Assembly: GCA_964453995.1 (NCBI GenBank)
Contig: CAYVQC010000001.1
Span: forward strand, 83,924-147,923
Length of the DNA stretch: 64,000 nt
Direction of reading: 5' to 3'
DNA from: SKVR01 sp964453995
GTDB lineage: Bacteria > Bacteroidota > Bacteroidia > Bacteroidales > UBA7960
Position 1 is the stretch's first letter, and the number at the start of each line of letters is the position of its first letter. Under the pieces are notes generated by a model. That model saw only the letters and a program-made list of their open reading frames with translations, searched no databases and had not been told where the DNA came from. Positions 63,805 to 64,000 of this stretch are shown here, piece after piece. The position numbers and the translations under genes are program-made.

Positions 63805-64000
63805 ATGACAAAATTTCGTCAGCAGATCCCTTCCAGCACCAAAACTCCATTAACTTTTTTATTTCTTTTTTTCTTAGGTGTTACACAATTATTGGGTAAT
63901 TGCCCACCTTATCTTATTCCTGAGATACCCACAGCAGAGGACTATGCCAGCAAAGTTTATATTGACCCTTCGGCTGCAGCAAATGGCAATGGAACCATTG
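63805..64000 (+). CDS. Exported protein, cut by window edge
   Basis: ATG at 63805, open to the edge (65 codons). The signal peptide has a long polar/basic start followed by LTFLFLFFLGVTQLLG. The mature start ends with VYIDPSAAANGNGTI, a phrase typical of the start of right-handed beta-helix (pectate-lyase-like) surface proteins, where YVDPxxGxDxNDGT is common. The assignment is by pattern only. Being next to the polysaccharide genes could mean it acts on or with polysaccharide. Confidence 0.55.
   Translation, partial: MTKFRQQIPSSTKTPLTFLFLFFLGVTQLLGNCPPYLIPEIPTAEDYASKVYIDPSAAANGNGTI

Overview
The window looks like a chromosomal stretch of a Bacteroidota genome, most likely Bacteroidales or a near relative. 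Supporting markers are a PorD-type (DUF4835) type IX secretion protein in a bamD/omega/coaBC/recN cluster, a type III glutamine synthetase, DUF3078 and GWxTD proteins, a TonB-dependent receptor with an N-terminal carboxypeptidase-like domain, a hybrid sensor kinase with a two-component propeller, a Mpl-like Mur ligase, and upstream motifs matching the Bacteroidota -7 consensus TAnnTTTG. No tRNA, rRNA, CRISPR array, insertion sequence or prophage was seen. The window is mostly ordinary core genome with some accessory modules.

Layout. 1-1135: end of a Tyr/His/Trp-rich protein. 1248-4937: acyl-CoA dehydrogenase with etfA and etfB (electron flow from acyl-CoA oxidation). 5040-11070: leftward cluster bamD, omega-like RNAP subunit, coaBC, porD, recN, fabI, linking outer membrane assembly, secretion, CoA and fatty acid synthesis and DNA repair. 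11292-16235: LytTR/LytS two-component pair and two coupled lipoproteins. 16378-17609: LiaF-like and DUF2721 membrane proteins. 17760-20939: TonB-dependent receptor and an exported partner. 20972-26629: three overlapping leftward genes (radical SAM enzyme, DUF6873 GME-fold protein, giant hybrid kinase). 26813-30211: EamA transporter and a bifunctional PBP. 30228-31830: ECF sigma, probable anti-sigma and Spy/CpxP-like protein. 32104-38318: VWA protein, glnN, DUF3078 protein, quinone-oxidoreductase-like enzyme. 38319-38953: no large gene, but a promoter-like site and two terminator-like hairpins that outline a candidate small RNA. 38954-43078: signalling genes (NarL regulator, stand-alone receiver, multi-PAS kinase). 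43153-56695: mainly housekeeping genes (APS reductase, MBL hydrolase, mpl-ung-BamA-like operon, LRR protein, GWxTD-rlmB-CCG operon, hflKC, coaW, GNAT). 57027-64000: an exopolysaccharide locus (undecaprenyl-phosphate sugar transferase, ElyC/SanA-like protein carrying a carbohydrate-module-like insertion, WecG/TagA transferase, gmd and fcl for GDP-L-fucose) that leads into a cut-off exported protein at the right edge.

The parts most worth following up are the candidate non-coding transcript at about 38544-38948, the coupled radical SAM/GME-fold/hybrid kinase operon, the carbohydrate-module-like insertion in the DUF218-type protein, the coupled LPP20/TPR lipoprotein pair, and the set of genes whose promoter-like motif ends only 2-7 bases before the start codon.
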